Shown here piece by piece: positions 1 through 10,732 of a stretch of 64,000 nt of DNA. The notes under the pieces were generated by a model. The model made no database searches. It saw only the letters and a list, made by a program, of their open reading frames with translations, and was not told the DNA's origin. Origin of the DNA: Nothopassalora personata (Eukaryota; Ascomycota; Dothideomycetes; Mycosphaerellales; Mycosphaerellaceae); contig CM066294.1 of the NCBI GenBank assembly GCA_033816765.1, forward strand, positions 930,001-994,000, written 5' to 3'. Position 1 is the stretch's first letter. Every line of letters starts with the position of its first letter. The position numbers were made by a program, and so were the translations under genes.

Positions 1-3000
1 TGTCGTAGGTATTATTCTAGCGTTTAATTTATCCTCTCGGTCTATCTGTCTATCTCTAGATAATATGCTATTAATAGCTTATGTTTAATTCCGATCGTTC
101 CTATAAGCGTTTTCTAGTAGTTTAATGTAAATAACTTGTCTCTATCCGTTATAAATGCGTAAGGGAATCCGTAGTATCGGATAAGTCTATCTAGTATAAG
201 GTATCCGAGCTACTCTACGTTATATGTCTCTAATGTAGGAATAAAGTATACGTATTTCGTAAGTCTATTAACTATAACTAGTATTATGTTGTACAGTTAT
301 TTCGTAACTTAATCTTTTAACGGTAGGAGTTTCGTAATAAAGTCTATCGTAACTTCGTCCTATGGTTTCGTCGGTAGTGTCCTAAACTGTAGGTAACCGT
401 ATTTTGCGTGTCTTATAGCCTTGTTTCGTTAGTAGTGTACGCACTGTTTAATATAGCGTAGCACCTTAAGTCTTATCTACGGGAATAACAAACTACGTTA
501 TATTAGGTCTATTGTTTTTAAAGTTCTAGGGTGTCTATAAGTTAATCCGTCGTAGTGTTATCGTATACATTCTTCTTCTCGATCCTTTAGTACTTAGTAT
601 TTTCCTTACGATATAGGGAACTGTTCGTCCTTATTACCTAATATCCGTACGATGTTATTAAATTCTCGTGTATTAGTACTAAGGCTTCCGTCGGGGTTCG
701 TCTTTAGTATCTTATATTACACTAGTTCTTTTCCTTCTATGTAGTCGCTTCTTCGGCTTAGCGCGTCTACGCAGCTATTCTGTCTTCCTAGAGTATATTT
801 AATTTTAAACTTATACTATCCTAGTAGCTCCGACTAGCGGGCTTACCTTCGGGTAAGTTCTTTCGTCGTTGTAAAGTACGTAAGATTCTTATAGTTAGAA
901 AGAATCGTTAACTTTGGTAGGCCCTCGATATATATTCTCTAATGTTATATAGTAGTAATAATAGCTAGAAGCTCTTTATTATAGATGTCGCAGTTCTATT
1001 CCGCTATAGTTATTTTCCGGGAGTAATAGGCTACTAGGTGTCTCTACCTATCGTATGTCTATATTAGGCACGCACCTATTACTCTATTAGACGTATCGGT
1101 CTCGATATAGACTTCCTTACTACTATCGAATAGTTAAAGCGTAGGGGCTAAAGCGCATTATTCCTTAAGTTTCTTAAATGCTTTAATCTGTTCCTTTCCC
1201 TATTTCTAAGTAACGTCCTTTCTCGTAAGTATCGTTATTAGTACTACTGTCTTTAAATAGTCCTTAATGAATTTCCGGTTGTAGTTTACTAGTCTAAGGA
1301 ATAATTGTACGTCCTTAACTATTTTCGGTTCTAGCTATTCTCTAATTAACTATGTCTTCGTAGGGTCGATTATTATCCCTATCATACTAATAATAAAGCC
1401 TAAGAATTTAACTTCTTTCTTATAAAATTCGCATTTCTCGGGTGCCGTCTTAAATCCCAATTGCGTAAGTCGTTCGAAGACGTCCTAGACTTATTTTACG
1501 TGTTCCTATAGGAATCCTTTCGTATAGACTAGTATATCGTCTATATAAGCGATAACGTATATATCGAGTAGGTTTCTAAGTGTCTCGTTAACAAGGTCCT
1601 AATAGGATACGGGTACGTTAGTTAATCCTATTAGTATAACTAAGAATTCGTAAAGTCCGTATCTTATTCTAAAAGCGGTTTTCTATTCTTCTCCTTCCGC
1701 TATCCGTATAGCGTAGAAGGCCTCTCGTAGGTTAATCTTCGTATACTAGTCTAATCTAGTTAATCTATCTTATACTTCTTCGATGTTAGGTAGCGGGTAT
1801 CGGTTCTTAATCGTAATCTCGTTTAACTTCCTATAGTCTTATACGAGTCGTAACTTCCCGTTTGCTTTTAGAACGAACATATATAGAGTTCCTACACTTA
1901 AGGTAGATCTTCTTATCTATCCTTTAGCTAGCTTCTCCTTTAGCTATTCTCGTAGGGTTAGTAGCTCTTTCTTAGACATTTAATATAGGGGTCCCTATAG
2001 AGGCTCTTTCCCTAGCTAAATGTTTATCTTATAATCCTATAGTTAGTGCTTAGGTAAGGCATCCTTACCTCTTTCCTCTTTAAAGAGTCGCGACTACTTA
2101 CGATACTCCTTAGGAATACTTAACTCTAAGATATTAGTATCCTTTAATAGTACGTTACTTCTATTACTACTAGTAACTCCGTAACCTAGCGGCCCTACGC
2201 TAGTGTCTATCCCGGTCGAAGGTAGTTCTTCTATCCTTCTAGTCGGCGTAAGCTATATCCTATTTAGCTATCTCTTTACCTTATCTACTAGCAAACGCTA
2301 CCGCTACGTAGGCTAAATGTCGATAACGTAGTCGCATTCCCTAAATATAAGTACTCCTCTTCTCTAGTCGGTTTCTAGATTGTGCTTTCTTAACTAAGGT
2401 ATACCTAGTACGATGTTATAACTAGCTATATTAGTAACATCTAAGATAATCTCCTCGTAGTACCGTTAGATAGTAAGTAGTAGCGGTATCGTCTCGCGCT
2501 CTATACTAGGTAAGGATAATCCGTCTACCGCGATTAATTTATAACCATCTTTCTTCTTATAGGTAGCGATCCTATATCTTATAATAAATGATTCGGAGGT
2601 AAAGTTCCCGCTTACTCCGGAATCTATTATAGCATCTGTCTTATGCCCGTTAACGATAATCTTAGTTCGAAACACTATTATCGTTAGTAATACTTAAGCC
2701 TTTTCTATATCGTATAACTCCCTTCGGTCGCTTATTCCTAGGGAGTTAATCCTTTTCCCTATTCGTATATAGAACGTCGTACTTCGTGTCTCGAGGCCTC
2801 CGCTTAAACCTAGCGCGAGCCTTTCTATATCCGTACCTACATTTAGTAACGTTCCTAGATCTTCTACGTTTCTAAGTAGAGTACGCGTGCGTATTACACT
2901 ACGTTACGTAATTCATTCGATATAAATGTTCCTAACGGTATAAGGTATCCGGTTCCGGTTATTTAGCTCCCTATCGGTAGTCGTTCTATAATAGCGGTTA

Positions 3001-4841
3001 CTAGATTCTCGGTTGTTTCTATAAGTAGGTATCCCTAGGCTATACCTCGTAGGGTGTCGAGTGTCTTATTAAACTTAATAGAGTATAGTATTCTTCGTCC
3101 GCCTATCTGAGGTAGGAACTCCTCGTACCTTCTTTATAGGTATACGATTATGTTATATAATTTCTTAGGTGCGTTAATCGTAAAGGTTAGTTGTTTATTG
3201 TCGTCGTTAGTGTCGCTCTCTTCTCCTTCGGAGGAATCTTCTTCGCTTAATTCTTCCGGATCCTAATCTTCTTCAATAGTATCTAGCCCGGTAGTTTCTT
3301 AACTTTCTTCTTATAGTTCCGGTAACTACGATCCGTTCTATCCTAGGTTCTAGTTTTCCTTATCGCTTCTATCGTCGTTAAAGTAGGACTCGTCGATGTC
3401 TACTTCTCGGAGCGTAGCGTTTTACCTATACGTCGCTCCTAGGGTGCCTCTCGGTTATTAAGGCTAATACCCTACGCCTAACTTCGCAGCGTAGTAAACT
3501 TAACACGAGTCTTAGTAACAGAATCGCTAATAAAGGCTTCTATAACTATTTTGAGACTCGGATTCGATCTCGTAGTCGACTCTTCGTGTTATTATATTAA
3601 ACTGTCGTAGTTGGTTCTTCGCATTAAATAGAATAACTACTATTTGCTACCTATAGTATCCTCCTCGTCCTTCTAAGGGGTCTAGGAGAGGCGTCGTGCT
3701 TCTATTACTAGCTCTCTCCCCTACTCTCCGAGTATAGTTAGTATCTCCTCGAGATCTAACGCTACTCTTAGATTTACTAGTTCGGGGTTGCATTATATTA
3801 AACTGTTCGCGGCGCACTATATTCTTACCGCGGCAGTCCCTTACTAGGTAGCTAGTTTTACTATATCCGTAGTAAGTTCGTGTTTCTTTCGAACTCCGGG
3901 ATGCTCTATTCCCGTTACTGTTCCTAATCTTACGACCTTTCTCGGTAACGTCGAGTTCTATTAGCTATAGTCCGTAGTATAGTTTGTCCCTAGGCTTATT
4001 ATTGTAGTTGTCGTAGAAGCCTCTATTACGGTTATCGTAGCCTAGTGTATATCTAGCCTTTCCGGATACCTTAGAGTCGTATTGTTATTCTATAGCTCTC
4101 TCGTAGAGCTTATCGTTAAGATTAATCGTAACTCTAATAAGGTCGCCTAAGCTATCGATTTTCCGACCGTCCCTTATTAACTCGTCCTTAATATGCTCCT
4201 TTAGTCCTCTTTAGTATATAACTTAAAGTGCTTTATCGTTCTAATCGGTAAGTTACGCGTATTCCTAGAATTTAGTAGTATATTCGGTAGTAGATGTCTT
4301 CTAGGTTAAATGCTAAATAACACGAACGGTAGTAGCAATCTTATTAGAGACACTAAAGACGCTCTTTATAGCATACTTAAGATAGTTGTATAACCTAAAG
4401 ATTCTATCGGCATTATCTTCTCTATTACTATCTAGGTATTTCCTAAGGAGTAGTTTAACCTAATGCTGTGCTCGTCCTCTTAAGAAGGTAGTAGTAAAGA
4501 TAGGCTTAAGGTTCTTAGGCATAGAGTTAAATAAGAAGTACATATCTATCTAAGAGACCTAAGTGTCGAACTTGTCTCGGTCGCTATAGTAGTATTCTAG
4601 CTTACTAACCTTAAGGGTATCGTTACCTATATAAGTAGCTAAGGCATTAATAGCATCGTTCGCGGTCTAAGGTCGTCGGGCTCTACTTGCTTTACTAGGG
4701 GCGGGTGTTCCCCGTTTACTCTATCGGTCTCCTATCGTAGAGGGCGTTTAAAGCTGTTAGGTTTAGTATAACCTAATAATATTACAAGTTAAGAAGATAA
4801 GCTTAATCGGGTTTGTTCTCGGGCCGATAGGAAGTTAAGGG
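1..4841 (-). pseudogene. RIP-degraded Ty3/gypsy element V, copy 1 (internal region, cut by window start)
   Basis: Degenerate gag-pol of an LTR retrotransposon read on the minus strand: gag at about 4700-3100, aspartic protease near 2675-2466, reverse transcriptase near 1950-1350, RNase H and the start of integrase towards position 1. Positions 1-2480 align with 61520-64000, a second copy of the same family. CpA and TpG are rare and stops are almost all TAG/TAA, the RIP signature. No part can encode a full protein. The 3' part lies outside the window. Confidence 0.8.
2466..2675 (-). pseudogene. Retropepsin fragment of gypsy V
   Basis: A 69-codon open stretch on the minus strand has a D-S-G-V-S-G-N-F motif near residues 18-25, matching the D-S/T-G active site of retroviral-type aspartic proteases that cut the Gag-Pol polyprotein. 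It is preceded by a short strand of the type MFRTKIIVNG. This is the longest surviving frame of the element. It is a fragment, not a functional gene. Confidence 0.7.
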
Positions 4842-5280
4842 AGAGTAATAAAGCAGTAGCCGTCTTGTCTTATAAAGACTAAGTAGCTGTAAGGGCGCGC
4901 GTACCAAAGGGTCCGAATGAGATAGTTGTTGTTCTACGAAGCTATGAAAGAGGAGCGCGAGGCGCGGCGGGTACTTAAGCTAACGCCAAGCCGCTAGTCC
5001 CGATGCAGAAGGTCCGAGGTTCACCCGGGACGACGCATCGTCAGTGAAGGGTCGCGGGCTGCCCGTGACAGTAGCAGTAAGGTAGAGGTTAGGTTATAGT
5101 GTATTCTAAATAGTAATATTAAATAGTAAGTTAAACGCCTCGAAACCATAAGGGGTTCTTAGCGTTCCTAAATATAAAGGAGATTCGTAGATCTCGGTAA
5201 TTAGTCTAATCATTCTAAGCATAAGTAGCCTAATTAGTCTAAGCATAAGCGGCTTAATCGCCCTAAGTCTGAGCGCTCAG
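4842..5280 (-). repeat. LTR-like end of gypsy V, interrupted by a solo LTR
   Basis: Apart from the insertion at 4888-5070, the block to about 5176 aligns with 59925-60040 at the other V copy (shared stretches around the gttaggt, attctaaatagta and cataaggg motifs). Beyond 5176 the copies diverge and this one carries short direct repeats built on ctaattagtctaagcataag. It is interpreted as the 5' LTR side of the minus-strand element; exact LTR ends were not determined. Confidence 0.5.
4888..5070. repeat. Solo LTR, 183 bp, with perfect 5-bp target duplication
   Basis: The segment starts TGTAAGGGC and ends CCGTGACA and is flanked on both sides by gtagc (4883-4887 and 5071-5075). It keeps CpA and TpG, unlike the RIP-mutated DNA around it. 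TG...CA ends plus a 5-bp duplication with no internal region define a solo LTR left by LTR-LTR recombination. No full-length relative is in the window. Confidence 0.8.
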
Positions 5281-6639
5281 GCAGGATGAGTCACGTGCTC
5301 GTCTCGTTGTCATGATTCCAGGGTCCATGGGAATCATTCCGCAACAATAGTCCATTTACCTTAGTATATAATCAAATGTAACATGCTAGGAATCCCTTTA
5401 TAAGATAGTCTGTTTCACGGCAATGGGTACCTTAGTATAGGCCCCTTAATATATCGGGTCCTCACCGGGGAAACAATGCGTGCGAGCATTGTATCACCGC
5501 ACGCACCTAGTTCTCCGGGCCTGCGGGAAGCAATCGACCAGCTGGAACACTGGAGCCGGGCGAAGTACTACATGTAGAGGCCAGTGAATGTGCTTCCTCT
5601 AATTGATGCTCAATAAGATAAACGGCACCACCGCTAACATCGTAGCCGTTCTGGGAATATTAGGAAATAACTTTGTCCAGAGGCTGTCGCCGTTTCCCCT
5701 ACACAAATGGCGGATCGCAGAAAAGGCGGTAGATGTAAGACCGTCACAACACTCAAAGCGCACTCCGACTAGCGCCGTAGTCGCATTAATCGAGAGACGG
5801 CAGGGTATCATCGAAGCTATATTGGCAGCGCCGGTCAGTCTCTAGCTAGAGAGGCAGAGCGCGGGGCATGTAGAGTCTCGCCTTTCACTTCGTCCGATGG
5901 TAACCCGCTTTGATCCTTGACAAGGCCTAGAGCAGGCACGAGGACGACAGAACGCAAAAGCACTCTATATACTAGGCTCAGCGCGGTTTCATGACATTCG
6001 ACAAAGCGTGTTTGCACTATCGATGTTGGATACGCTTCTCTCTTAACATCGCAAAAGCCAAACCGGTGGTTCAGAATCGGACGTGGGAAGAGACTGTACT
6101 TCGGCTACTAGGAAGACTGTAGGTCTCATGCTCTACTACTCGGGCGCTCGAAGCCTCGCACATGAATCTAATGGATGGTAGCGACAATTTGGCAGTCGGC
6201 CAAGGCCTCTATCGTCCCTCTATGTAGGTCCATGCTGTAACATAATATAGCGTGGGGAATCGTACACATAGAAAATTCACGACGGTGGGACTCGAGTTCA
6301 TACTGCAATCGTGATAGCCAGCCTTGCCAGAGTGAGGGGTCGCTGATTGAGCATGGATATGTACTACTAGCGCGCGACTTTGGAATTCTAGAAATACGCT
6401 TCTTACGCTGATAGCTTGCGAGATCGTACAGAGTCAGTCATGCGAAGTGTTGTGCACTTTTAAAGGGCGGTTGCGGTATCCGGCTCATTCTGTTGATCAA
6501 ATACCCGTACCAAAAGCTGCCCTTCGAAGGAGTGTCCCTAGACTAGCGTCATTGAGTACTCGGAATCACTCAGATCAGGATGCTGGAAAATCTAGAGACA
6601 AGTCAACCCGTGACGAGCAGCCTAGTTTGCAGATGAAAC

Positions 6640-6953
6640 AGGCCAAGCCAAGCGAAGCTAGATGAACATAGCTAGCTTGTTTCGGCTTGTTTTGGCTTGA
6701 CCTAACTACTAGTAAGGATGATGGTGTAGGCTGTGCTAGCGTGCTACATTAGCAGTGTCTTAATGCTAGTTGAAACCTAGTGGAGGAGTAGAAAGGTTCT
6801 ATTAGACCTCTGCTACGGCTTCGTCCGCATCACGTACAAGCTATAATATCAAACTGACTCGTAATCATCTAGCTTACAGCCAAGCTGAGCCAAACCCGAC
6901 CTCATATTAAGCTAGTCATTCTAGAGGGTGCTGGCTTGGCTTGGCTGGCTCCT
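6640..6953. repeat. Clustered GCCAAGC / GCTTGGC inverted motifs
   Basis: Left cluster 6640-6702 has GGCCAAGCCAAGCGAAGC followed by an inverted partner (GCTTGTTTCGGCTTG). Right cluster 6878-6953 has CAGCCAAGCTGAGCC and then GGCTTGGCTTGGCTGGC. The two clusters are also inverted relative to each other, so hairpins can form locally or over about 310 bp. It could be a miniature inverted-repeat element; no target duplication was found. Confidence 0.35.
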
Positions 6954-7270
6954 GCTTCCTCCGATATTAATTGCAAACAACGGTATTTTAAGGTTTGATA
7001 TTAAGCGATTCTGTAAGTTTAAGGGCTTCAGATATAGTGGGTAATAGTCAATAGTCTTCTTCGCTCCCGCACTAGGACGACGTGAAACGAGACTGTTGTA
7101 GGGCTTCGAACAACAGCGTCCTGCTTCTCTACCCCATGAGAATGGCGTATAAGAAGGGGCAGGGTCGCCCATTTGTGATAACATCTACGAACCACAATTT
7201 CCAACATTTCTTGCACTGCTCGCCTGCAGGTTCCTTCCCCTTCAGGATCTCGATCGATCAAAATCACATC

Positions 7271-7641
7271 ATGCGGCTTCAATTACCTCTTCTCGGATTG
7301 CTCTTCGCTTATCAAGGCTCTGCCGACGTGTATTGTGGCGCTCTGATGAACAATGCCCCAGTCTACGGTTCAGACGGCACAACTGTCATCAAAACATACG
7401 AAGCCGACTCATCGCTAAGCATCATATGCAACGGTACTGTTGGCGTTAAGGTACATAGAGGAAATGGACATACTGGTTACATCATACCGGCAGATTACAA
7501 GAACAGCTCTGGTAATTGGGCGTGTGCCACTGACGGTAATGTACTCCATCCTGATTTACCGACGTTCGCTAATTTGTAAGTTTCGGAAACGTGTTAATAG
7601 GTTTCGAGAGAGGGATATATAGCAATCAATGCTTTCTATAA
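7271..7641 (+). CDS. Small secreted cysteine-containing protein, probable one intron
   Basis: The ATG at 7271 opens a frame whose first 18 residues look like a signal peptide (MRLQLPLLGLLFAYQGSA, cleavage after the last A predicted). An in-frame ATG at 7082 would place this hydrophobic stretch internally, so 7271 is preferred. Unspliced, the frame stops at 7579 (102 aa, 3 mature Cys). A consensus donor GTAAGT at 7576, a TTAAT branch-like motif near 7593 and an acceptor AG at 7621-7622 define a 47-nt intron. Splicing gives 107 aa ending in NFNQCFL and a fourth Cys, allowing two disulfides. Small size, a signal peptide and a repeat-rich location are typical of secreted effector-like proteins of plant-associated fungi. 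I do not recognise the family, and function is unknown. No RIP damage is seen. Confidence 0.55.
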
Positions 7642-7676
7642 AGGAATGGTTCTCTATAGATTTCAATATAAGCTAG

Positions 7677-8091
7677 TGTCACGATCCGGTGCAATTAGGC
7701 TTACATCTAGGCTCAAATCTTAAGACTCATTCACGTAACCAGATTAGTTGTTCACTTACACCTCTTCTTTTTAAGCATATACAGTCTTAGATAGACACAT
7801 GTAATACACTATCTACTTGGTCCTTTAACTAATTAATATATAAGCCTAAGTAAGTAAATAATTTAACTAACTAATTAGCTTACTAACTAATAATTATAAC
7901 GCGTTAGTTATAAGCCCGATAAGCGCCTACTAATCCGCTACGTGTATTTAGACTCTTTGGAGTAAACCTTATATTATTACTATAGGGATATATACCTATT
8001 CCTACTACTTTCCTATTACGAGTTATTATAGCTAGTACTAATACATCTAGCCTACTAATAGGTACTATCGCACTTAAGAGTTATAACTAAT
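7677..8091. repeat. RIP-affected repeat remnant, LTR-like start
   Basis: It begins TGTCACGATCCGG, a typical LTR-type start, but no matching end or target duplication was found. The right two thirds are rich in cta/tag and low in CpA. The chromovirus is inserted at its end; the last five bases (ctaat, 8087-8091) are the target duplication. Confidence 0.4.
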
Positions 8092-8287
8092 TGTCACGAG
8101 ACAGCACTTTCACTCACTGCCCCGCGACACGTCATCGGTCGCAGCCCCGCGCGCTAGCGGCCGCTAGCGCCCGCTAGCTTACTTCGCGTTCCCTTATCTT
8201 CTCGCGCGTACCTTCGACCTCTTAGATAGCTCGCGTAACTACATATGTCTCTACCCGTACCTATAGTAGTCCCTCTCGCCCGTGACA
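8092..8287 (+). repeat. 5' LTR of the chromovirus
   Basis: 196 bp, TGTCACGAG...CCGTGACA, with short inverted ends TGTCA/TGACA. It appears identical to 15139-15334. Preceded by ctaat, half of the target duplication. The transcription start is not directly visible; the self-priming match predicts an RNA 5' end near 8232. Confidence 0.95.
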
Positions 8288-8289
8288 GT

Positions 8290-8298
8290 TAGTTACGC
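8290..8298 (+). promoter_or_regulatory. Primer-binding site, self-priming type
   Basis: Two bases after the 5' LTR, TAGTTACGC is the exact reverse complement of GCGTAACTA at 8233-8241 inside the LTR. No complement to a common tRNA 3' end (TGG start) follows the LTR. Tf1/sushi-type chromoviruses are known to prime with the folded 5' end of their own RNA, and this layout fits if transcription starts near 8232. Confidence 0.55.
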
Positions 8299-8390
8299 CT
8301 TTCTTCAAAGCAGAGAGCTGACCTCTGCGCGACACCGACACCGAGAACCGCCAGGACGCGCGACCAAAGTCCGCGACACGACCCGACTTC

Positions 8391-10646
8391 ATGGACAACG
8401 AACAGCAACAGCAACCGCCCTTCTCAAGGCAGCGCCGACAGCGCGAACGCGAGTCCTCCATTCCAGCAGAGCTGCTGAATAGAGGCGCCGATGACCCAGA
8501 ACTTCAAGCACACGTACGATCTATGCTAAGCCCAGGAGACCGTGACAACATGCATCCGGATCGCCTCACGCGTATCCAGCAAGACCAGCAAGAGGGTAAG
8601 GGAAACATGTCGCCACCAGGCGGCATAGGCAAGTCTCCTCTCTCTCAAGTACAGACTCATCAATCCCAAACCCAACCACTCGAAACGCAAGATACCATGC
8701 GAGCCGAGTCGCAGTCGCAACAGCCTGCCGAGTCTTCCACACGACCAAGCAGCCGGCGACAAGGTAAGCAGCCAGTTGAGGACACTAACTTGTCCGGCTA
8801 CGAGGATGATGGGCAAGGCATCGACTTGACCTCTGCCCACGACCCAGATGCACCACCACGATTCGATGCGATCGACCGCGATAACGCCGAATTCACATAC
8901 GATCCCGCCAACTATCGACTCGCCGACGCCACTGCGTTCCAGAGACAAGTCAACCTACGCCCGGTCACGATCTACCTCAGCGTCAAGAGTACAGTGGACG
9001 GATACGCCAAGCTTAAGACGGCCTTCAACTCTAACCGCGAACTCACAAAGCGATATCGTGAGGAACGCAACGCAGCATTACAAGAGCGGGATGAAGCAGA
9101 AGAGAGGCTCGAAGAGGCCAAGAATGCTATCGACATCATTACCCAGGATCGCGACGAGATCGTGCAGGAGCGAGACGAACGAGACGCCGATGCAAAAACC
9201 CACGAGGAGCGCGTGCGCCAACTCGAGGATGAGCTCAAGAACGAGGACAGGATTCCCGAGGACTACATGTTGAAGGCCACTCACAAGCGCATCACTGACG
9301 AGTTGTCCAACCGCATTACTACAGCAAATGGCAACCTCGACCAGGCAGAAGATGAGCTCGAGCAGTACAAGAACGAGGTCAACGAGCTGAAGAACGAGAT
9401 TGTGCACCTCAAGACACAAGCTCGCCTGAACGAGTCGACCGAGCGACCCCGTACCTTCCACGAACAGCTTGAGCATCAACGCCGTCGAGACCAAGGTCAC
9501 CAAGAACGCGACCCTGGCTTGGACGGATTCCCACAGGCTGGCGCTCGCCGTTCTCAGACACCAGCAGGTCAGGCTCGGCAAGATCGTGACAGACCTCGCA
9601 CTGAACACGATCGACGCCGTGAGCGCCATGCTTCGGTCCTAACACACAAGACCGACAACACTACCACGTTCGCGCAAGAACCTGACAAGCGCTTCCCTCA
9701 TCCCAAGGAGTTCGACAACACTGCTGAATCCCCATCCTATAGGGACTGGAAGGACAGCTGCAAGGACGCCATCAGCGCAAGATACACACCTCAGACCCCG
9801 TGTATTGACATCTTCAACTACATCAAGCGTCACACCTCCGGTACGCCCAAAGACATCTTCTTGCTTGCAATCGAGAATGACTCTTGGGGCTCGCTAGAGG
9901 ACATGTGGGACGAGCTGGACGAGAACTTCGGCGAGAACCCGCGTGACGTTGCACTCAAGGCAGGCCGCGAGCTTATACAGCTCCGCCAGAAGAAGAATCA
10001 AGAATTTGCCGAGTACATCATCGAATACCGCCGCCTATCGGCTAAAGCAGGTGAGAAGCTGGTTACATACAAGCTATGGATCAGTTTGAACGAGTTCTGG
10101 ATGCGCAAGATGGAGGATCACCAACTGCTCGAGAACTTCTCTGAGTTCTGCCGCATTGCCAAGGACAAGGAGGAAGCCTGGAACACACTCAAGAGCATGC
10201 ACGGCAAGAACAACGAGAACAAGGACAAGGACAAGGACAACGCCAATGCCGGCCAGCAGAACAACCGTCGTCAGCAGGGCAACGGCGGCCAGCAACAGCA
10301 GCAAGGTGGTTCTGGCTCCGGCGGTCAGCGCACACCACTCACCAACAACACGCTCACTGTCACCACGCGAAGCCAGAACACAGGCCCTGCCGTCCGCATC
10401 ATCCCTCGCAAGTACGGCAACCTGCCCAAGCTCACCGACGAAGTCCGCGACCAGTGCCGCCGTGAAGGCCGATGTTTCCGCTGTCGAGAGCCTGACCACA
10501 CCGGCCTCGACCCCGTGTGCATTCTTCACAACTCGCGTGGCAAGTGGCGCACTGGCGATGTCGATCGAGAGACCCCAATCGCCCTCAACGCCATGACCGA
10601 TGCACCGGCCCTTCCCATTGAAGCAGCTCCTCAGGGAAATGCTTAG
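8391..10646 (+). CDS. gag: Gag polyprotein of the chromovirus
   Basis: 751 codons from the first ATG after a leader of about 100 nt. The protein forms the virus-like particle and binds the element's RNA. The N-terminal 190 residues are polar and Gln/Ser-rich. Residues about 200-345 are a long charged coiled coil. Residues about 440-560 resemble the retrotransposon gag core (YRDWKDSCKDAISARY, then DMWDELDENFGEN). A Gln/Gly/Asn-rich linker follows. The zinc knuckle is C695, C698, H703, C710, i.e. CX2CX4HX6C, with two more residues than the usual CX2CX4HX4C. The frame ends at TAG 10644-10646, just after a -1 slippery heptamer, so a fraction of ribosomes should continue into Pol. CpA and TpG content is normal, with no RIP stops. 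Confidence 0.92.
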   Translation: MDNEQQQQPPFSRQRRQRERESSIPAELLNRGADDPELQAHVRSMLSPGDRDNMHPDRLTRIQQDQQEGKGNMSPPGGIGKSPLSQVQTHQSQTQPLETQDTMRAESQSQQPAESSTRPSSRRQGKQPVEDTNLSGYEDDGQGIDLTSAHDPDAPPRFDAIDRDNAEFTYDPANYRLADATAFQRQVNLRPVTIYLSVKSTVDGYAKLKTAFNSNRELTKRYREERNAALQERDEAEERLEEAKNAIDIITQDRDEIVQERDERDADAKTHEERVRQLEDELKNEDRIPEDYMLKATHKRITDELSNRITTANGNLDQAEDELEQYKNEVNELKNEIVHLKTQARLNESTERPRTFHEQLEHQRRRDQGHQERDPGLDGFPQAGARRSQTPAGQARQDRDRPRTEHDRRRERHASVLTHKTDNTTTFAQEPDKRFPHPKEFDNTAESPSYRDWKDSCKDAISARYTPQTPCIDIFNYIKRHTSGTPKDIFLLAIENDSWGSLEDMWDELDENFGENPRDVALKAGRELIQLRQKKNQEFAEYIIEYRRLSAKAGEKLVTYKLWISLNEFWMRKMEDHQLLENFSEFCRIAKDKEEAWNTLKSMHGKNNENKDKDKDNANAGQQNNRRQQGNGGQQQQQGGSGSGGQRTPLTNNTLTVTTRSQNTGPAVRIIPRKYGNLPKLTDEVRDQCRREGRCFRCREPDHTGLDPVCILHNSRGKWRTGDVDRETPIALNAMTDAPALPIEAAPQGNA

Positions 10647-10674
10647 CTCCTCAACACAGTCGCGTTGACGGAGC
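10634..10674 (+). promoter_or_regulatory. -1 programmed ribosomal frameshift signal between gag and pol
   Basis: The heptamer GGGAAAT (10634-10640) reads G GGA AAT in the gag frame, a fit to X XXY YYZ. Five nt later a hairpin begins: GCTCCTCAAC (10646-10655) pairs with GTTGA (10664-10668) and GGAGC (10670-10674), with one bulged C and an 8-nt loop. The gag stop is at 10644. Pol is in the -1 frame, open from 10622. Heptamer, spacer and stem all match known retroviral -1 signals. Confidence 0.75.
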
Positions 10675-10732
10675 GCCTCACGAATCCACGAGTCACGAAC
10701 ACGAAGGACCAGAACACGAGCAAGGATATGAG

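Larger units (their letters stand above)
5281..7676. other. Low-copy island without strong RIP
   Basis: About 2.4 kb with ordinary CpA/TpG content between two RIP-mutated regions. It matches nothing else in the window. Short frames of 60-80 codons at 5599-6665 overlap on both strands and have no recognisable features, so I do not call them genes. The only supported gene is the secreted-protein gene at its right end. A cluster of GCCAAGC motifs lies at 6640-6953. Confidence 0.5.

Noticed and set aside
5599..6665. Frames of 60-80 codons in the low-copy island
   Set aside because: Overlapping frames on both strands, no signal peptide, domain or splice support.
7082..7270. N-terminal extension of the secreted protein from ATG 7082
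   Set aside because: It would bury the signal peptide at residue 64 and adds a composition unlike a secreted protein; more likely 5' UTR.
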